A DNA stretch of 39,402 bases. Source: JBBCJM01 sp037190175. Lineage in GTDB: Bacteria > Pseudomonadota > Alphaproteobacteria > Rhodobacterales > Rhodobacteraceae. The stretch spans positions 1 to 39,402 of the forward strand of contig JBBCJM010000200.1 in NCBI GenBank assembly GCA_037190175.1, written 5' to 3'. Positions 15,896 through 23,918 of the stretch are shown one piece after another (the stretch's first letter is position 1; every line of letters begins with the position of its first letter). The notes under the pieces were generated by a model that was not told where the DNA came from, did not search any database, and was given only the letters and a program-made list of their open reading frames with translations. Made by a program: the position numbers and the translations under genes.

Positions 15896-16693
15896 TTGGC
15901 TGAACGCGATTCCTTGATGGTGAAGTCGGTCGAAAAGGCGATCCGCATCCTGAACGCCTTCAGCAACGGCCAGCCCAGCATCAGCCTGCCCGAGGTCGCG
16001 GCGCTGACCGGGCTGGACAAGAGCGGGGCGCAGAGGTTCACCCATACGCTGGTGCAGCTGGGCTACCTGCGCAAGGACCCCGACACCAAGCGGTTCGAAC
16101 TGACGCCCCGGGTCATGGAATTCGGCGCGGCCTATACCCGGGCCAATGCGCTGGTCCGCGCCGCCGGGCCGCATCTGCTGAACCTCAGCATGGCGACGGA
16201 AGAGGCCGTCAGCCTGACCGTGCTGGACGGCGCCGACGTGGTCTATATCCAGCGGTTCGTCAGCCGCAACATGCTGACCAACGACGTGATCATCGGCACC
16301 CGGCTGCCCGCCTACTGCACCGCGCCGGGGCTGGCGATCCTGTCGGGGCTGCCGCCCGCGGCGGTGGAGCGGGTGCTGGAACGCTCCGACCGCCGCCCGA
16401 TCACCCGGCAGACCATCTGGGAGACCGCGGCGATCCGCGAACAGATCGCGCTGGCGGTGCAGCGCGGTTTCGCGATGGCGGTGGACCAGATCTATCTCAA
16501 CGACATCTCGGTGGCGGTGCCGATCCACGGGCCGCACGGGCAGGCCCTCGCCGCGATCAGCATCGGGGTCAGCAAGCTGCGCTGCACGCAGGAACAGGCG
16601 ATCGAGAAATTCGCCCCGCTCCTGATCTCGACCGGCGAGGCGTTGTCGCATCCGCGGCCGCAGCGGCCCGAACTCGCCCCGAACCCGCAGTAG
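15896..16693 (+). CDS. IclR-family transcriptional regulator
   Basis: 265 residues from TTG 15896, chosen because GGGGAGG (15884-15890) sits 5 nt before it; an in-frame GTG at 15872 has no such site. N-terminal winged HTH (about 8-70): VKSVEKAIRILNAF, ISLPEVAALTGLDKSGAQRF, LGYLRKD. The C-terminal effector domain follows (about 80-250) with YIQRFVS, GTRLPAYCTAPGLAIL and AVPIHGPHGQALAAISIGV. IclR proteins usually repress uptake and catabolic operons and are relieved by a pathway metabolite. It is flanked by the divergent ATPase gene and the import genes, both of which carry the shared palindromic site. No good promoter of its own is evident. Confidence 0.92.
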   Translation: MAERDSLMVKSVEKAIRILNAFSNGQPSISLPEVAALTGLDKSGAQRFTHTLVQLGYLRKDPDTKRFELTPRVMEFGAAYTRANALVRAAGPHLLNLSMATEEAVSLTVLDGADVVYIQRFVSRNMLTNDVIIGTRLPAYCTAPGLAILSGLPPAAVERVLERSDRRPITRQTIWETAAIREQIALAVQRGFAMAVDQIYLNDISVAVPIHGPHGQALAAISIGVSKLRCTQEQAIEKFAPLLISTGEALSHPRPQRPELAPNPQ

Positions 16694-16700
16694 ACCGCTC

Positions 16701-17786
16701 ATGCCCCAGGCGACCGACATCATCGTTTTCGGAACCGGCAGCTTTGCCGAAAGGATCGTGGCCGACCTGGGGGCCACCGCGCCCGGGCCGCTGCGGGTGG
16801 TGATCGCCGGGCGCAACCGCGACCGGCTGGACTGGCTGGCGACGGCGGCCAATGCGCGCGCCTTCATGTTCGACCGCCCGGCGCGGTTCCAGGCCGCGGC
16901 GGTCGATGCCGCCGATACCGAAGCGGTCGCCCGCCTGCTGGGGCGGCACCGCCCGGGCCTTGCCGTGCAGACGGCCTCGGCCCAGCCCTCGGCGGTGATC
17001 GGCCACGAGGACACGCGGTGGGGCCGGCTGATCGCGCAGGGCGGGCTGAGTGCGACCGCCGCCATGCAGTCGCTGCTGACGCTGAGCGTCGGGCAGGCGA
17101 TCGCCCGCGAAGGGCTCGACTGCGCGCTGATCAACTGCTGCTTTCCCGATGTGGTGAACGGGCTGCTGGAGGCGCGGGGCATTCCGGTGCTGTGCGGCAC
17201 CGGCAACGTGGCGATCTTGTCCAACGCCTTCAGCGGCGGGCTGGCCGACCGCGGGCAGCGGTTGCAGATGCTGGCGCATTACCAGCAGCTGGTCAGCTTT
17301 CGCCAGCCTTTCGAACAGCGCGGCGGGCGGATGCCGCGGGTCTGGCTGGACGGCGCCGAGGTGGCCGACGTGAAGGATCGGTTCCGCACGGTCAAGCTGA
17401 CCGTGGCCCCGGCCATCGAGATCTCGGGGGCCAGCGGGGTGTCGCTGATGGCGGCCTTCGTGCTGGGCCTGCCCTGGCGCGGCCATGTGCCCGGCCCCGG
17501 CGGCCGGCCCGGCGGCTATCCCGTGCGGCTGGAGGGGCGGCGGCTGCTGCTCGACCTGCCCGAGGGGCTGGACGAGGCCGAGGCCATCGCCTGGAACGCC
17601 GCATTCGAGGCGGAGTCGGGGCTGGTGGTGGAGCCCGGCGGCTTTGCCCGCTTCACCGGCCTGCTGCGCGAGGGGCTGGCCGAACACGGCTTCCCCTTCG
17701 CCGAGGGGTTCGAGGTGGCCGCCATCGAGGACGCCGCCCGCGCCCAGCTGGACCTGCGCGCAAGGCTGGAAGTCCAGCCGGCCTGA
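16701..17786 (+). CDS. NAD(P)-binding Rossmann-fold protein, saccharopine-dehydrogenase-like, unknown function
   Basis: 361 residues. The N-terminus IIVFGTGSFAERIVADL (about 7-23) is a nucleotide-binding beta-alpha-beta with GTGSFA as glycine loop. RVVIAGRN (31-38) has the Arg after the second strand that often selects NADP. A middle region with INCCFPDVVNG and GTGNVAILSNAF follows, as in saccharopine-dehydrogenase-like and opine-dehydrogenase-like proteins, but I cannot name a family. It starts 7 bp after the IclR stop, so it shares its transcript, and is probably a reductase or dehydrogenase of the regulated pathway. Cytoplasmic; no signal or membrane segment. Confidence 0.75.
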   Translation: MPQATDIIVFGTGSFAERIVADLGATAPGPLRVVIAGRNRDRLDWLATAANARAFMFDRPARFQAAAVDAADTEAVARLLGRHRPGLAVQTASAQPSAVIGHEDTRWGRLIAQGGLSATAAMQSLLTLSVGQAIAREGLDCALINCCFPDVVNGLLEARGIPVLCGTGNVAILSNAFSGGLADRGQRLQMLAHYQQLVSFRQPFEQRGGRMPRVWLDGAEVADVKDRFRTVKLTVAPAIEISGASGVSLMAAFVLGLPWRGHVPGPGGRPGGYPVRLEGRRLLLDLPEGLDEAEAIAWNAAFEAESGLVVEPGGFARFTGLLREGLAEHGFPFAEGFEVAAIEDAARAQLDLRARLEVQPA

Positions 17787-17800
17787 TCCATGCATCTTCC

Positions 17801-17828
17801 CGCATCCGCGGCGCCGCATCCGCGGCGC
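17801..17828. repeat. Tandem 14-bp repeat with overlapping hairpin
   Basis: CGCATCCGCGGCGC occurs twice in perfect tandem (17801-17814, 17815-17828). Bases 17811-17828 also form a hairpin with 7-bp arms (GCGCCGC/GCGGCGC) and an ATCC loop. It lies just after the Rossmann-protein gene and may help end its transcript, but there is no T-tract. Confidence 0.4.
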
Positions 17829-17895
17829 GGCGCCCTTCCGGCCCGCGGCTGCGATGTCTTGTCCCCAGGCCGCAGCCGGTGGGGGCGGAAAAACA

Positions 17896-17925
17896 TTGAC
17901 AGTCGGGTAACGCAGGGCGTATTAC
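17896..17925 (+). promoter_or_regulatory. Predicted promoter of the first binding-protein operon
   Basis: Consensus TTGACA (17896-17901), 18 bp, TATTAC (17920-17925). The palindromic operator copy B begins 10 bp after the -10, so repression of initiation is expected. The leader to ATG 18007 is about 75 nt. Confidence 0.55.
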
Positions 17926-17934
17926 AATAACACA

Positions 17935-17949
17935 TATTGCATTGCAATA
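17935..17949. promoter_or_regulatory. Candidate IclR operator, copy B (perfect palindrome)
   Basis: TATTGCA-T-TGCAATA: perfect 7-bp arms around one central base, 15 bp in all, the size and symmetry usual for IclR-family sites. It shares 11 contiguous bases with the site at 15769-15783. The AT-rich motif stands out in very GC-rich DNA. Confidence 0.6.
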
Positions 17950-18006
17950 CAATAGAGCGGATTTCTTGCAAGTCCTCCGCCGCCTTCCAGCAACAGGGAA
18001 CACGCC

Positions 18007-19608
18007 ATGATCATCTCCCGCCGGACTCTCCTTCGCAGTTCCGCCGCCTTCGCCGCGCTGGCCGCCGCGCCGCAGGTCGCCCGGGCCCAGGCCTCGGACC
18101 GCAGCACGCTGCGCATCGCAGTCTATACCGACATGGTGGGCTACGACCCCATCGTGACCACCTCGAACATCGCCGCCTATCACGGGGCGCTGGTCCACGA
18201 CATGCTGTTCGGCAACGACGAGAACCAGGTGCCGCATCCGCAGATGGTGGGCGATTACGGCACCTCCGAGGACGGGCTGGTCTGGACGCTGACCCTGCGC
18301 GAGGGGCTGGCCTTCTCGGACGGCACGCCGGTCACCACGGCGGACGTGATCCCCTCGATCCGCCGCTGGCAGGCCCGCGCCAGCCAGAACGGCAAGCTGC
18401 TGGAGGCCGCGACCGAGGACATGGTGGCGGTGGACGAGCGGACCTTCGAGATCCGGTTGAAGGAGCCCTTCCCCATGCTGCCCGCCATGCTGGGCAGCCC
18501 GGCCACGCCGCTGCCCTTCGTGCAGCGCCAGCGCGAGGCCGAGATGGACCCGGGCCAGCCGGTCGACGCCTTCATCGGCTCGGGCCCCTATGTGCTGAAC
18601 CTGGACGAGACGCGGCCCGGCATCGCCTATGTCTACGACCGCAATCCCGCCTACGTGCCGCGGGAAGAGCCCGCCAACGGCCTGTCGGGCGGCAAGGTGG
18701 CGCATTTCGAGCGGGTCATCCTGGTCAACATCCCCGACGCCCAGACCGCGCTGGCCGCCCTGCAGGCCGGCGAGATCGACTTCTACGAGATCCCGCCCAT
18801 CGACTTCGTGCCCATGCTGCAGGCCGACCCCGCGCTGACCGTGGCCGACCTGTTCAAGTCGGGCACCGAGGGCTCGATCATGGTCAACTGGCTGCAACCG
18901 CCCTTCGACAACGTGAAGGCGCGGCAGGCGCTCCTGCACGCGGTGGACCAGGAGGCGATCCTGCGCGGGCTCTTCGCCGATCCGCAATGGTATCAGCCGC
19001 ACCCGGGCTGGTTCACCTATGGCTCGGCGATGTACAACGAGGCCAATTCCGACTGGTTCCGCACCGCGCCGAACCCGGAAAAGGCCCGCGAGCTGCTGGC
19101 CGAGGCGGGGTATGACGGCACTCCGGTGGCGATCCTTCAGGCCACCGACCGGCAGGTGAACGCCGATGCGGTGACGATCCTGGCCCAGCAGATGCGCGCC
19201 GCCGGCTTCCAGGTGCAGATCGAGGCCATCGACTGGGCCACGCTGCTGCAACGGCGCACCAACAAGGGGCCGGTGGCCGAGGGCGGCTGGAACCTCTTCG
19301 TCTCGACCTTCAACGGCTTCATCGGCTCGAACCCCTATACCTTCGGCCACATGGCCACGCTGGGCGAGGCGGGGTGGTTCGGCTGGCCCAGCGACGAACG
19401 GAACGAGGAACTGCGCGCCGCCTGGCTGAAGGTGGGCAGCCTCGAGGAGCAGAAGGCCATCGCCGAGCAGATCCAGGACAACGCCTGGAACATCGTGCCC
19501 CGCGTGCCCTATGGCCACTGGGTGCAGCCCGTTGCCCACCGCAGTGACCTGGAAGGCTTCGTCAGCATCCCCGGCGTCCTCGCGCTCTGGAACGTCAGGC
19601 GGGTCTGA
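18007..19608 (+). CDS. ABC transporter substrate-binding protein, family 5 (peptide/opine type), Tat-exported
   Basis: 533 residues. The N-terminus has a twin-arginine motif SRRTLLR, a hydrophobic stretch and probable cleavage at ARA-Q (about residue 28). The mature protein is a family 5 binding protein: LRIAVYTDMVGYDPIVT near the start, MVGDYGTSEDGLVWTLTLREG, GTPVTTADV and VRQ/KARQALLHAVDQEAIL-type core (NVKARQALLHAVDQEAI). It captures the ligand in the periplasm for the permeases directly downstream (6-bp gap). Ligands of this family include di- and oligopeptides, opines and glutathione; the sequence does not tell which. Start ATG 18007 with AGGGAA upstream. Confidence 0.93.
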   Translation: MIISRRTLLRSSAAFAALAAAPQVARAQASDRSTLRIAVYTDMVGYDPIVTTSNIAAYHGALVHDMLFGNDENQVPHPQMVGDYGTSEDGLVWTLTLREGLAFSDGTPVTTADVIPSIRRWQARASQNGKLLEAATEDMVAVDERTFEIRLKEPFPMLPAMLGSPATPLPFVQRQREAEMDPGQPVDAFIGSGPYVLNLDETRPGIAYVYDRNPAYVPREEPANGLSGGKVAHFERVILVNIPDAQTALAALQAGEIDFYEIPPIDFVPMLQADPALTVADLFKSGTEGSIMVNWLQPPFDNVKARQALLHAVDQEAILRGLFADPQWYQPHPGWFTYGSAMYNEANSDWFRTAPNPEKARELLAEAGYDGTPVAILQATDRQVNADAVTILAQQMRAAGFQVQIEAIDWATLLQRRTNKGPVAEGGWNLFVSTFNGFIGSNPYTFGHMATLGEAGWFGWPSDERNEELRAAWLKVGSLEEQKAIAEQIQDNAWNIVPRVPYGHWVQPVAHRSDLEGFVSIPGVLALWNVRRV

Positions 19609-19614
19609 GCCGCG

Positions 19615-20556
19615 ATGCTCGGCCATGTCCTGAAGGGGTTCCTCGCCGCGGTGCCGGTGATGGCGACCGTCGCGGTGATCGTGTTCCTGCTGCTCTACCT
19701 CGCGCCCGGCGATCCGGCCGCGATCATGGCCGGCGAGACCGCGAGCGCCGAGACGATCGCCCGCCTTCGCGAGGCGCTGGGGGTGGACCGGCCGATCCAC
19801 GTCCGGTTCTGGGCATGGCTGAAGCCGCTGTTGCAGGGCGACCTCGGCCGCTCGATCTACTGGGGCGACAGCGTGGTCTCGCTGGTGGGCCAGCGCGCGC
19901 CGGCCACGCTGTCGCTGGCGCTGACCACGCTGATCGTCTCGGTCGTCATCGCCGTCGCCGCGGGGGTGGTGGCGGCCTGGCGGGCCAACACCACGGTCGA
20001 CCGCGCCATCATGGGGCTGGCGGTGCTGGCCTTTTCGGTGCCGGGCTTCGTGGTGGGCTATGTGCTGATCTTCTTCTTCGCGGTCCGGCTGGGCTGGCTG
20101 CCGGTGCAGGGGTTCCGCCCGCTGGACGAGGGCTTCGTGCCCTGGCTGCGGCATCTGGTGCTGCCCTCGCTGACGCTGGGCACGGTCTATGTGGCGCTGA
20201 TCGCCCGGATCACCCGCGCCTCGATGCTGGAGGTGCTGTCCGAGGACTATATCCGCACCGCCCGCGCCAAGGGGGTGCCGCAACGCTCGATCCTGTTCCG
20301 CCATGCGCTGAAGAACGCCGCGGTGCCCATCGTCACCATCGTGGGCAACGGGGTGGCGATCCTGATCAGCGGGGTGGTGATCACCGAGACGGTGTTCAAC
20401 ATCCCCGGCATGGGGCGGCTGGTGGTCGATGCCATCGCCCGGCGCGACTATCCGATCATCCAGGGCGTCACGCTGATCTTCGCGGGCGTCTATGTCTGCA
20501 TCAACCTGCTGGTGGACATCTCCTACCGGCTGTTCGACCCGAGGATCCGCTATTGA
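19615..20556 (+). CDS. ABC transporter permease, DppB type
   Basis: 313 residues with six predicted helices. DppB-type features: the opening transmembrane segment VMATVAVIVFLLLYLAPGDPA, the loop LGVDRPIHVRFWAWLKPLLQGDLG, and the EAA coupling loop YIRTARAKGVPQRSILFRHALKNA (given as landmarks, around residues 210-235). It forms the membrane channel together with the next gene, whose start overlaps its stop (TTGA). The ATPase is probably the double-domain protein encoded at 13867-15699. Confidence 0.94.
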   Translation: MLGHVLKGFLAAVPVMATVAVIVFLLLYLAPGDPAAIMAGETASAETIARLREALGVDRPIHVRFWAWLKPLLQGDLGRSIYWGDSVVSLVGQRAPATLSLALTTLIVSVVIAVAAGVVAAWRANTTVDRAIMGLAVLAFSVPGFVVGYVLIFFFAVRLGWLPVQGFRPLDEGFVPWLRHLVLPSLTLGTVYVALIARITRASMLEVLSEDYIRTARAKGVPQRSILFRHALKNAAVPIVTIVGNGVAILISGVVITETVFNIPGMGRLVVDAIARRDYPIIQGVTLIFAGVYVCINLLVDISYRLFDPRIRY

Positions 20557-21374
20557 CCCGGGGCCTGCGCAGAAACGCCGCGCTGGCGCTGTGCCTGGTC
20601 CTGCTGGCGCTCTGCGCGCTGGGTGCGGCGCTGGCGCCCTGGATCGCGGTCGACCCGCTGCTGACCACGCCGGCCAACCGGCTGATGGCGCCGGGGGCGC
20701 AGGCGTGGTTCGGCACCGACCATCTGGGGCGCGACCTCTTCGCCCGCTCGCTTTATGGGGCGCGGGTGTCGCTGATGGTGGGCTTTGCGGTGGCGGCGCT
20801 GGCCGTGGCCATCGGCCTGGCGCTGGGGGTTCTGGCGGGCTACTGGCGCTGGCTGGACCGGATCCTGATGCGGGTGATGGACGGGATCATGGCGATCCCC
20901 TCGATCCTGCTGGCCATCGCGCTGGTCGCGCTCTACGACCCCGGGCTGGGGGTGGTGATCGTGGCCATCGCCATCCCCGAGATCCCGCGGGTGGCCCGGC
21001 TGGCGCGGTCGGTGATCCTCAGCGTGCGGGAACTGCCTTACGTCGAGGCCGCCACCGCCTCGGGCATCCGCACCCCGCGGATCCTGCTGCGCTACGTGAT
21101 GCCTTCCACCTATGCGCCGCTGATGGTGCAGGGGACCTATATCGTCGCCTCGGCGATCATCATCGAATCCAGCCTATCGTTCCTGGGCGCCGGCCTGCCG
21201 CCCGAGGTGCCGACCTGGGGCAACATGATCGCCTCCAGCCGGCTCTACCTCGGGCACGCGCCCTGGACGGTCTTCGTGCCGGGTGCGTTCCTGGCCGTGG
21301 TGATCTACGCGATCAACCAGATCGGCGATGCGCTGCGCGACCGGCTGGACGTGCGGATGGCGGGCCGGATGTAG
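20553..21374 (+). CDS. ABC transporter permease, DppC type
   Basis: 273 residues from TTG 20553, overlapping the preceding TGA; GAGGATCC lies just upstream. The frame is open further upstream but that part is out-of-frame shadow of the first permease. DppC hallmarks: GTDHLGRDLFARSLYGARVSL, the DGIMAIPSILLAI segment, the EAA loop EAATASGIRTPRILLRYVMP, and SSLSFLGAGLPPEVPTWGNM (landmarks). Partner of the permease at 19615. Last gene before a 193-bp gap that contains a new promoter. Confidence 0.93.
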   Translation: MTRGLRRNAALALCLVLLALCALGAALAPWIAVDPLLTTPANRLMAPGAQAWFGTDHLGRDLFARSLYGARVSLMVGFAVAALAVAIGLALGVLAGYWRWLDRILMRVMDGIMAIPSILLAIALVALYDPGLGVVIVAIAIPEIPRVARLARSVILSVRELPYVEAATASGIRTPRILLRYVMPSTYAPLMVQGTYIVASAIIIESSLSFLGAGLPPEVPTWGNMIASSRLYLGHAPWTVFVPGAFLAVVIYAINQIGDALRDRLDVRMAGRM

Positions 21375-21438
21375 TCCCGCCCGCACCGCGCGACCACCTC
21401 TGACCGCCCGGGAGCCCGACCCCCGGAGGGGAAGGGGG

Positions 21439-21454
21439 GTATTCGCTATAATAC
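21439..21454. promoter_or_regulatory. Inverted repeat GTATT-N6-AATAC, possible regulator site
   Basis: GTATTCGCTATAATAC, 5-bp arms with a 6-bp centre that includes TATAAT. It resembles the outer parts (TATT...AATACA) of the palindrome at 17935-17949 but the spacing differs by one base, so it may be a variant IclR site or a coincidence. It lies upstream of the predicted -35. Confidence 0.35.
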
Positions 21455-21498
21455 ACTGAAATAACAGGAAAAAACTTGCCACCCCTTCGCGATCCCGT

Positions 21499-21527
21499 TT
21501 GACATCCTGCGCCGACTGGCGCGAAAT
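21499..21527 (+). promoter_or_regulatory. Predicted promoter of the crotonase-to-lyase operon
   Basis: Consensus TTGACA (21499-21504), 17 bp, CGAAAT (21522-21527), leader of about 34 nt to ATG 21568. The -10 is weak, so activation or another -10 is possible. Confidence 0.35.
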
Positions 21528-21567
21528 GCGATCCAACGAATCTCAATAAGATACACCAGAGGCTGCA

Positions 21568-22332
21568 ATGGAAGATTTCGTGCTGGAGGAGCGCCGCGGC
21601 CCGACCGCGATCCTGACGCTGAACCGGCCCCGGCTGCTGAACGCCTGGCACCGGCCGATGCGCGACCTGCTGCGCGACCTCCTGGACCGCTGCGAGGCCG
21701 ACGAGGGCTGCCGCGCCATCGTGCTGACCGGGGCGGGCGACCGCGCCTTCAGCGCCGGGCAGGACCTGAACGAGACCCATACCTTCGACGAGGACCGCGC
21801 CGAGGAATGGATCGAGGAGTGGCGCCGGCTCTACCTGCGCATCCGCACCCTGTCGAAACCGCTGATCTGCGCGCTGAACGGGCAGGCGGCGGGCTCGGCC
21901 TTCCAGGTGGCGCTGCTGTGCGACATCCGGGTGGGGCATGAGGGGTCCAAGATGGGCCAGCCCGAGATCAACTCGGGCATCGCCAGCTCGCTCGGCCCCT
22001 GGATCATGCAGGAGATGCTGGGCCTGTCGCGCACCACCGAACTGGTGCTGACCGGCCGGATGATGCCGGCCGAGGAGGCGCATCGCATCGGCCTGATCCA
22101 CCATCTGGTGCCGCAGGCCGAGGTGCTGGCCAAGGCGCTGGAGATCGCCGACGAACTGGGGCGCAAGGCGCCGCTGGCCATGCGGCTGAACAAGGCGCGG
22201 CTGCACGAGATGACGGTGGGCGGCCTGCTGGACGGGCTGGACGCCGGCATCCGGATGCAGCGCGAAAGCTATGGCAGCGGCGAGCCCGCGGCGCTGATGC
22301 AGGCCTTCCTGCGGCGGAACCGGAAGTCATGA
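21568..22332 (+). CDS. Crotonase-family enzyme (enoyl-CoA hydratase/isomerase like) lacking the first catalytic Glu
   Basis: 254 residues, the full crotonase fold. RAFSAGQDL (59-67) forms the first oxyanion-hole segment and NGQAAGSAF (104-112) the second. At the position of the first catalytic glutamate of enoyl-CoA hydratase (Glu144 in rat) there is Gln113 (usual GGGCELA replaced by GSAFQVA). The second, Glu133 in GQPEI, is kept. It acts on a CoA thioester made by the coupled ligase (ATGA overlap), but simple hydration is doubtful. Dehydration, isomerisation, decarboxylation or thioester hydrolysis are all known in this superfamily with other residue sets. First gene of the long operon. Confidence 0.9.
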   Translation: MEDFVLEERRGPTAILTLNRPRLLNAWHRPMRDLLRDLLDRCEADEGCRAIVLTGAGDRAFSAGQDLNETHTFDEDRAEEWIEEWRRLYLRIRTLSKPLICALNGQAAGSAFQVALLCDIRVGHEGSKMGQPEINSGIASSLGPWIMQEMLGLSRTTELVLTGRMMPAEEAHRIGLIHHLVPQAEVLAKALEIADELGRKAPLAMRLNKARLHEMTVGGLLDGLDAGIRMQRESYGSGEPAALMQAFLRRNRKS

Positions 22333-23918
22333 GCAGGCCGGCCGCGCTGCGGATCTCTCCCTTCCTGCGGCTCGCCGATCTGGCGCGCGCCGCGCCCGAC
22401 CGGCTCTACGCCCGGTTCGGGGCGCAGCAGATCACGCTGGGCGATGCCGCGGCCATGTCCGAGGCCATCGCCCGCCGGCTGGTGGCGGCCGGGCTGGGCC
22501 CCGGCGACCGGGTGGCGGTGATGATGGCCAACCGGCCGCTGCTGATCGCGCTGATCTTCGCCATCGCCCGCGCGGGCATGGTCTGGGTGCCGGTCAACAC
22601 CCGCCTTCAGGGCGAGGCGCTGGGCCATATCCTGGACCACAGCGCCCCGGCCCTGCTGGTGGCGGACCGCGACCTGCTGCCGGCGGTCGAAGGGGCAGGG
22701 GCGTGGGCGCTGCCGCGGATACTGGCGCTGGCCCCCGACAGCGAGGCGATGGACCTGCCGCCGGCCGACCCGGGCCTGCCGCTGCCGCCCCCGCCCGAGG
22801 ACACCGCCACCTTCGCCATCATGTATACCTCGGGCACCACCGGCCAGCCCAAGGGGGTGCAGGTCACCCACCGCATGTTCGGCTATGCCGCCCGGGCGGT
22901 GGAGCGGGTGTGCGGCATCCGCGACGGCGACGTGCTCTTCGTGTGGGAGCCGCTCTATCACATCGGGGGCAGCCAGCTGCTGCTGCTGCCGCTCTATCAC
23001 GACCTGCACCTGCATCTGGTGCCGCGGTTCAGCGCCTCGCGCTTCTGGGCCGAGGTGGCGGAAAGCGGCGCGACGCACATCCATTTCCTGGGCGGCATCC
23101 TGCAGATCCTGCTGCAGGCCCCGCCCTCGGCGCTGGACCGCGGCCACAAGGTGCGCATCGCCTGGGGCGGCGGCTGCACCCGCGACGAATGGGAGGCGTT
23201 CGAGACCCGCTTCGGCGTGGACATCCGCGAAGCCTACGGGATGACCGAGGCCTCCTCGATCACCACCTGCAACATCGACGGCCCGGTGGGGTCGGTGGGC
23301 CGGCCGGTGCCCTGGCTGCGGGTGGAACTGCTGGACGAGCAGGGCCACCCCGTCCCCCCCGGCGCGCGGGGCGAGATCGTGGTCACCGAGGCCGAGCCCG
23401 GCGTGCTCTTCGCCGGCTATCTGGCCGACCAGGCCGCCACCGCGCGGGCGCTGCGCGGCGGCCGGCTGCACACCGGCGACAGCGGCTCGATGGATGCCCA
23501 GGGCAACCTCTATTTCCACGGCCGGCTGAACGACAGCGTGCGCCGCCGGGGCGAGAACATCTCGGCCTGGGAGATCGAGCATGTGGCGCAGCAGCATCCG
23601 GCGGTGGCCGAGGTGGCGATGGTGGGCGTCAAGGCGCGGATCGGCGAGCAGGAGATCAAGCTCTTCGTCCGCCCGGCCGAGGGCGAGGCGCTGCGCGCGC
23701 CCGAGCTGCACGGCTGGCTGCGCGAGCGGCTGGGCGAGTTCCGCACCCCCCGCTACATCGCCTTCGTCGACAGCTTCCCCAAGACCCCCAGCGAGCGGAT
23801 CCGCAAGGCGCTGCTCTCGCGCGAGACCGCCGACAGCTGGGACGCCGAGGCCCCCGCCGATCCGCCGCCGCCGGTGGAGTGGATCGCGGCCGCCACCCAG
23901 CCGGAGGGACCGGGATGA
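22329..23918 (+). CDS. AMP-forming acyl-CoA ligase, CaiC-like
   Basis: 529 residues of the ANL superfamily. Phosphate loop YTSGTTGQPKG (about 166-176), aromatic/adenine motif EAYGMTEASS (about 301-310), ribose Asp in HTGDSG, hinge GRLNDSVRRRGENIS (about 400-414). It makes an acyl-AMP and then an acyl-CoA from a carboxylate and ATP. The general look recalls carnitine/crotonobetaine-CoA ligases. The C-terminal A10 motif is PKTPSERIRK instead of the usual SGK, so the adenylation lysine is replaced or shifted. It is coupled to the crotonase before it and to the ferredoxin-like subunit after it (ATGA in both cases), which indicates one pathway. Confidence 0.9.
   Translation: MSRPAALRISPFLRLADLARAAPDRLYARFGAQQITLGDAAAMSEAIARRLVAAGLGPGDRVAVMMANRPLLIALIFAIARAGMVWVPVNTRLQGEALGHILDHSAPALLVADRDLLPAVEGAGAWALPRILALAPDSEAMDLPPADPGLPLPPPPEDTATFAIMYTSGTTGQPKGVQVTHRMFGYAARAVERVCGIRDGDVLFVWEPLYHIGGSQLLLLPLYHDLHLHLVPRFSASRFWAEVAESGATHIHFLGGILQILLQAPPSALDRGHKVRIAWGGGCTRDEWEAFETRFGVDIREAYGMTEASSITTCNIDGPVGSVGRPVPWLRVELLDEQGHPVPPGARGEIVVTEAEPGVLFAGYLADQAATARALRGGRLHTGDSGSMDAQGNLYFHGRLNDSVRRRGENISAWEIEHVAQQHPAVAEVAMVGVKARIGEQEIKLFVRPAEGEALRAPELHGWLRERLGEFRTPRYIAFVDSFPKTPSERIRKALLSRETADSWDAEAPADPPPPVEWIAAATQPEGPG

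Larger units (their letters stand above)
21375..21567. other. Intergenic control region of the 11-gene catabolic operon
   Basis: 193 bp between the first permease pair and the crotonase gene. It shows an inverted repeat GTATT-N6-AATAC at 21439-21454, a TTGACA promoter at 21499-21527 and AT-rich islands (21456-21475 and 21537-21556) unlike the surrounding DNA. A short CCCC/GGGG stem at 21421-21431 might end the previous transcript but has no T-tract. Confidence 0.45.

Noticed and set aside
17801..17828. CRISPR or minisatellite repeat
   Set aside because: Only two 14-bp units with no spacers; a local duplication.
17653..20304. Open frame of nearly 900 codons on the minus strand across the first SBP and permease
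   Set aside because: Same His/Arg/Gly/Gln-rich composition and no family features; fully explained by codon bias of the plus-strand genes.
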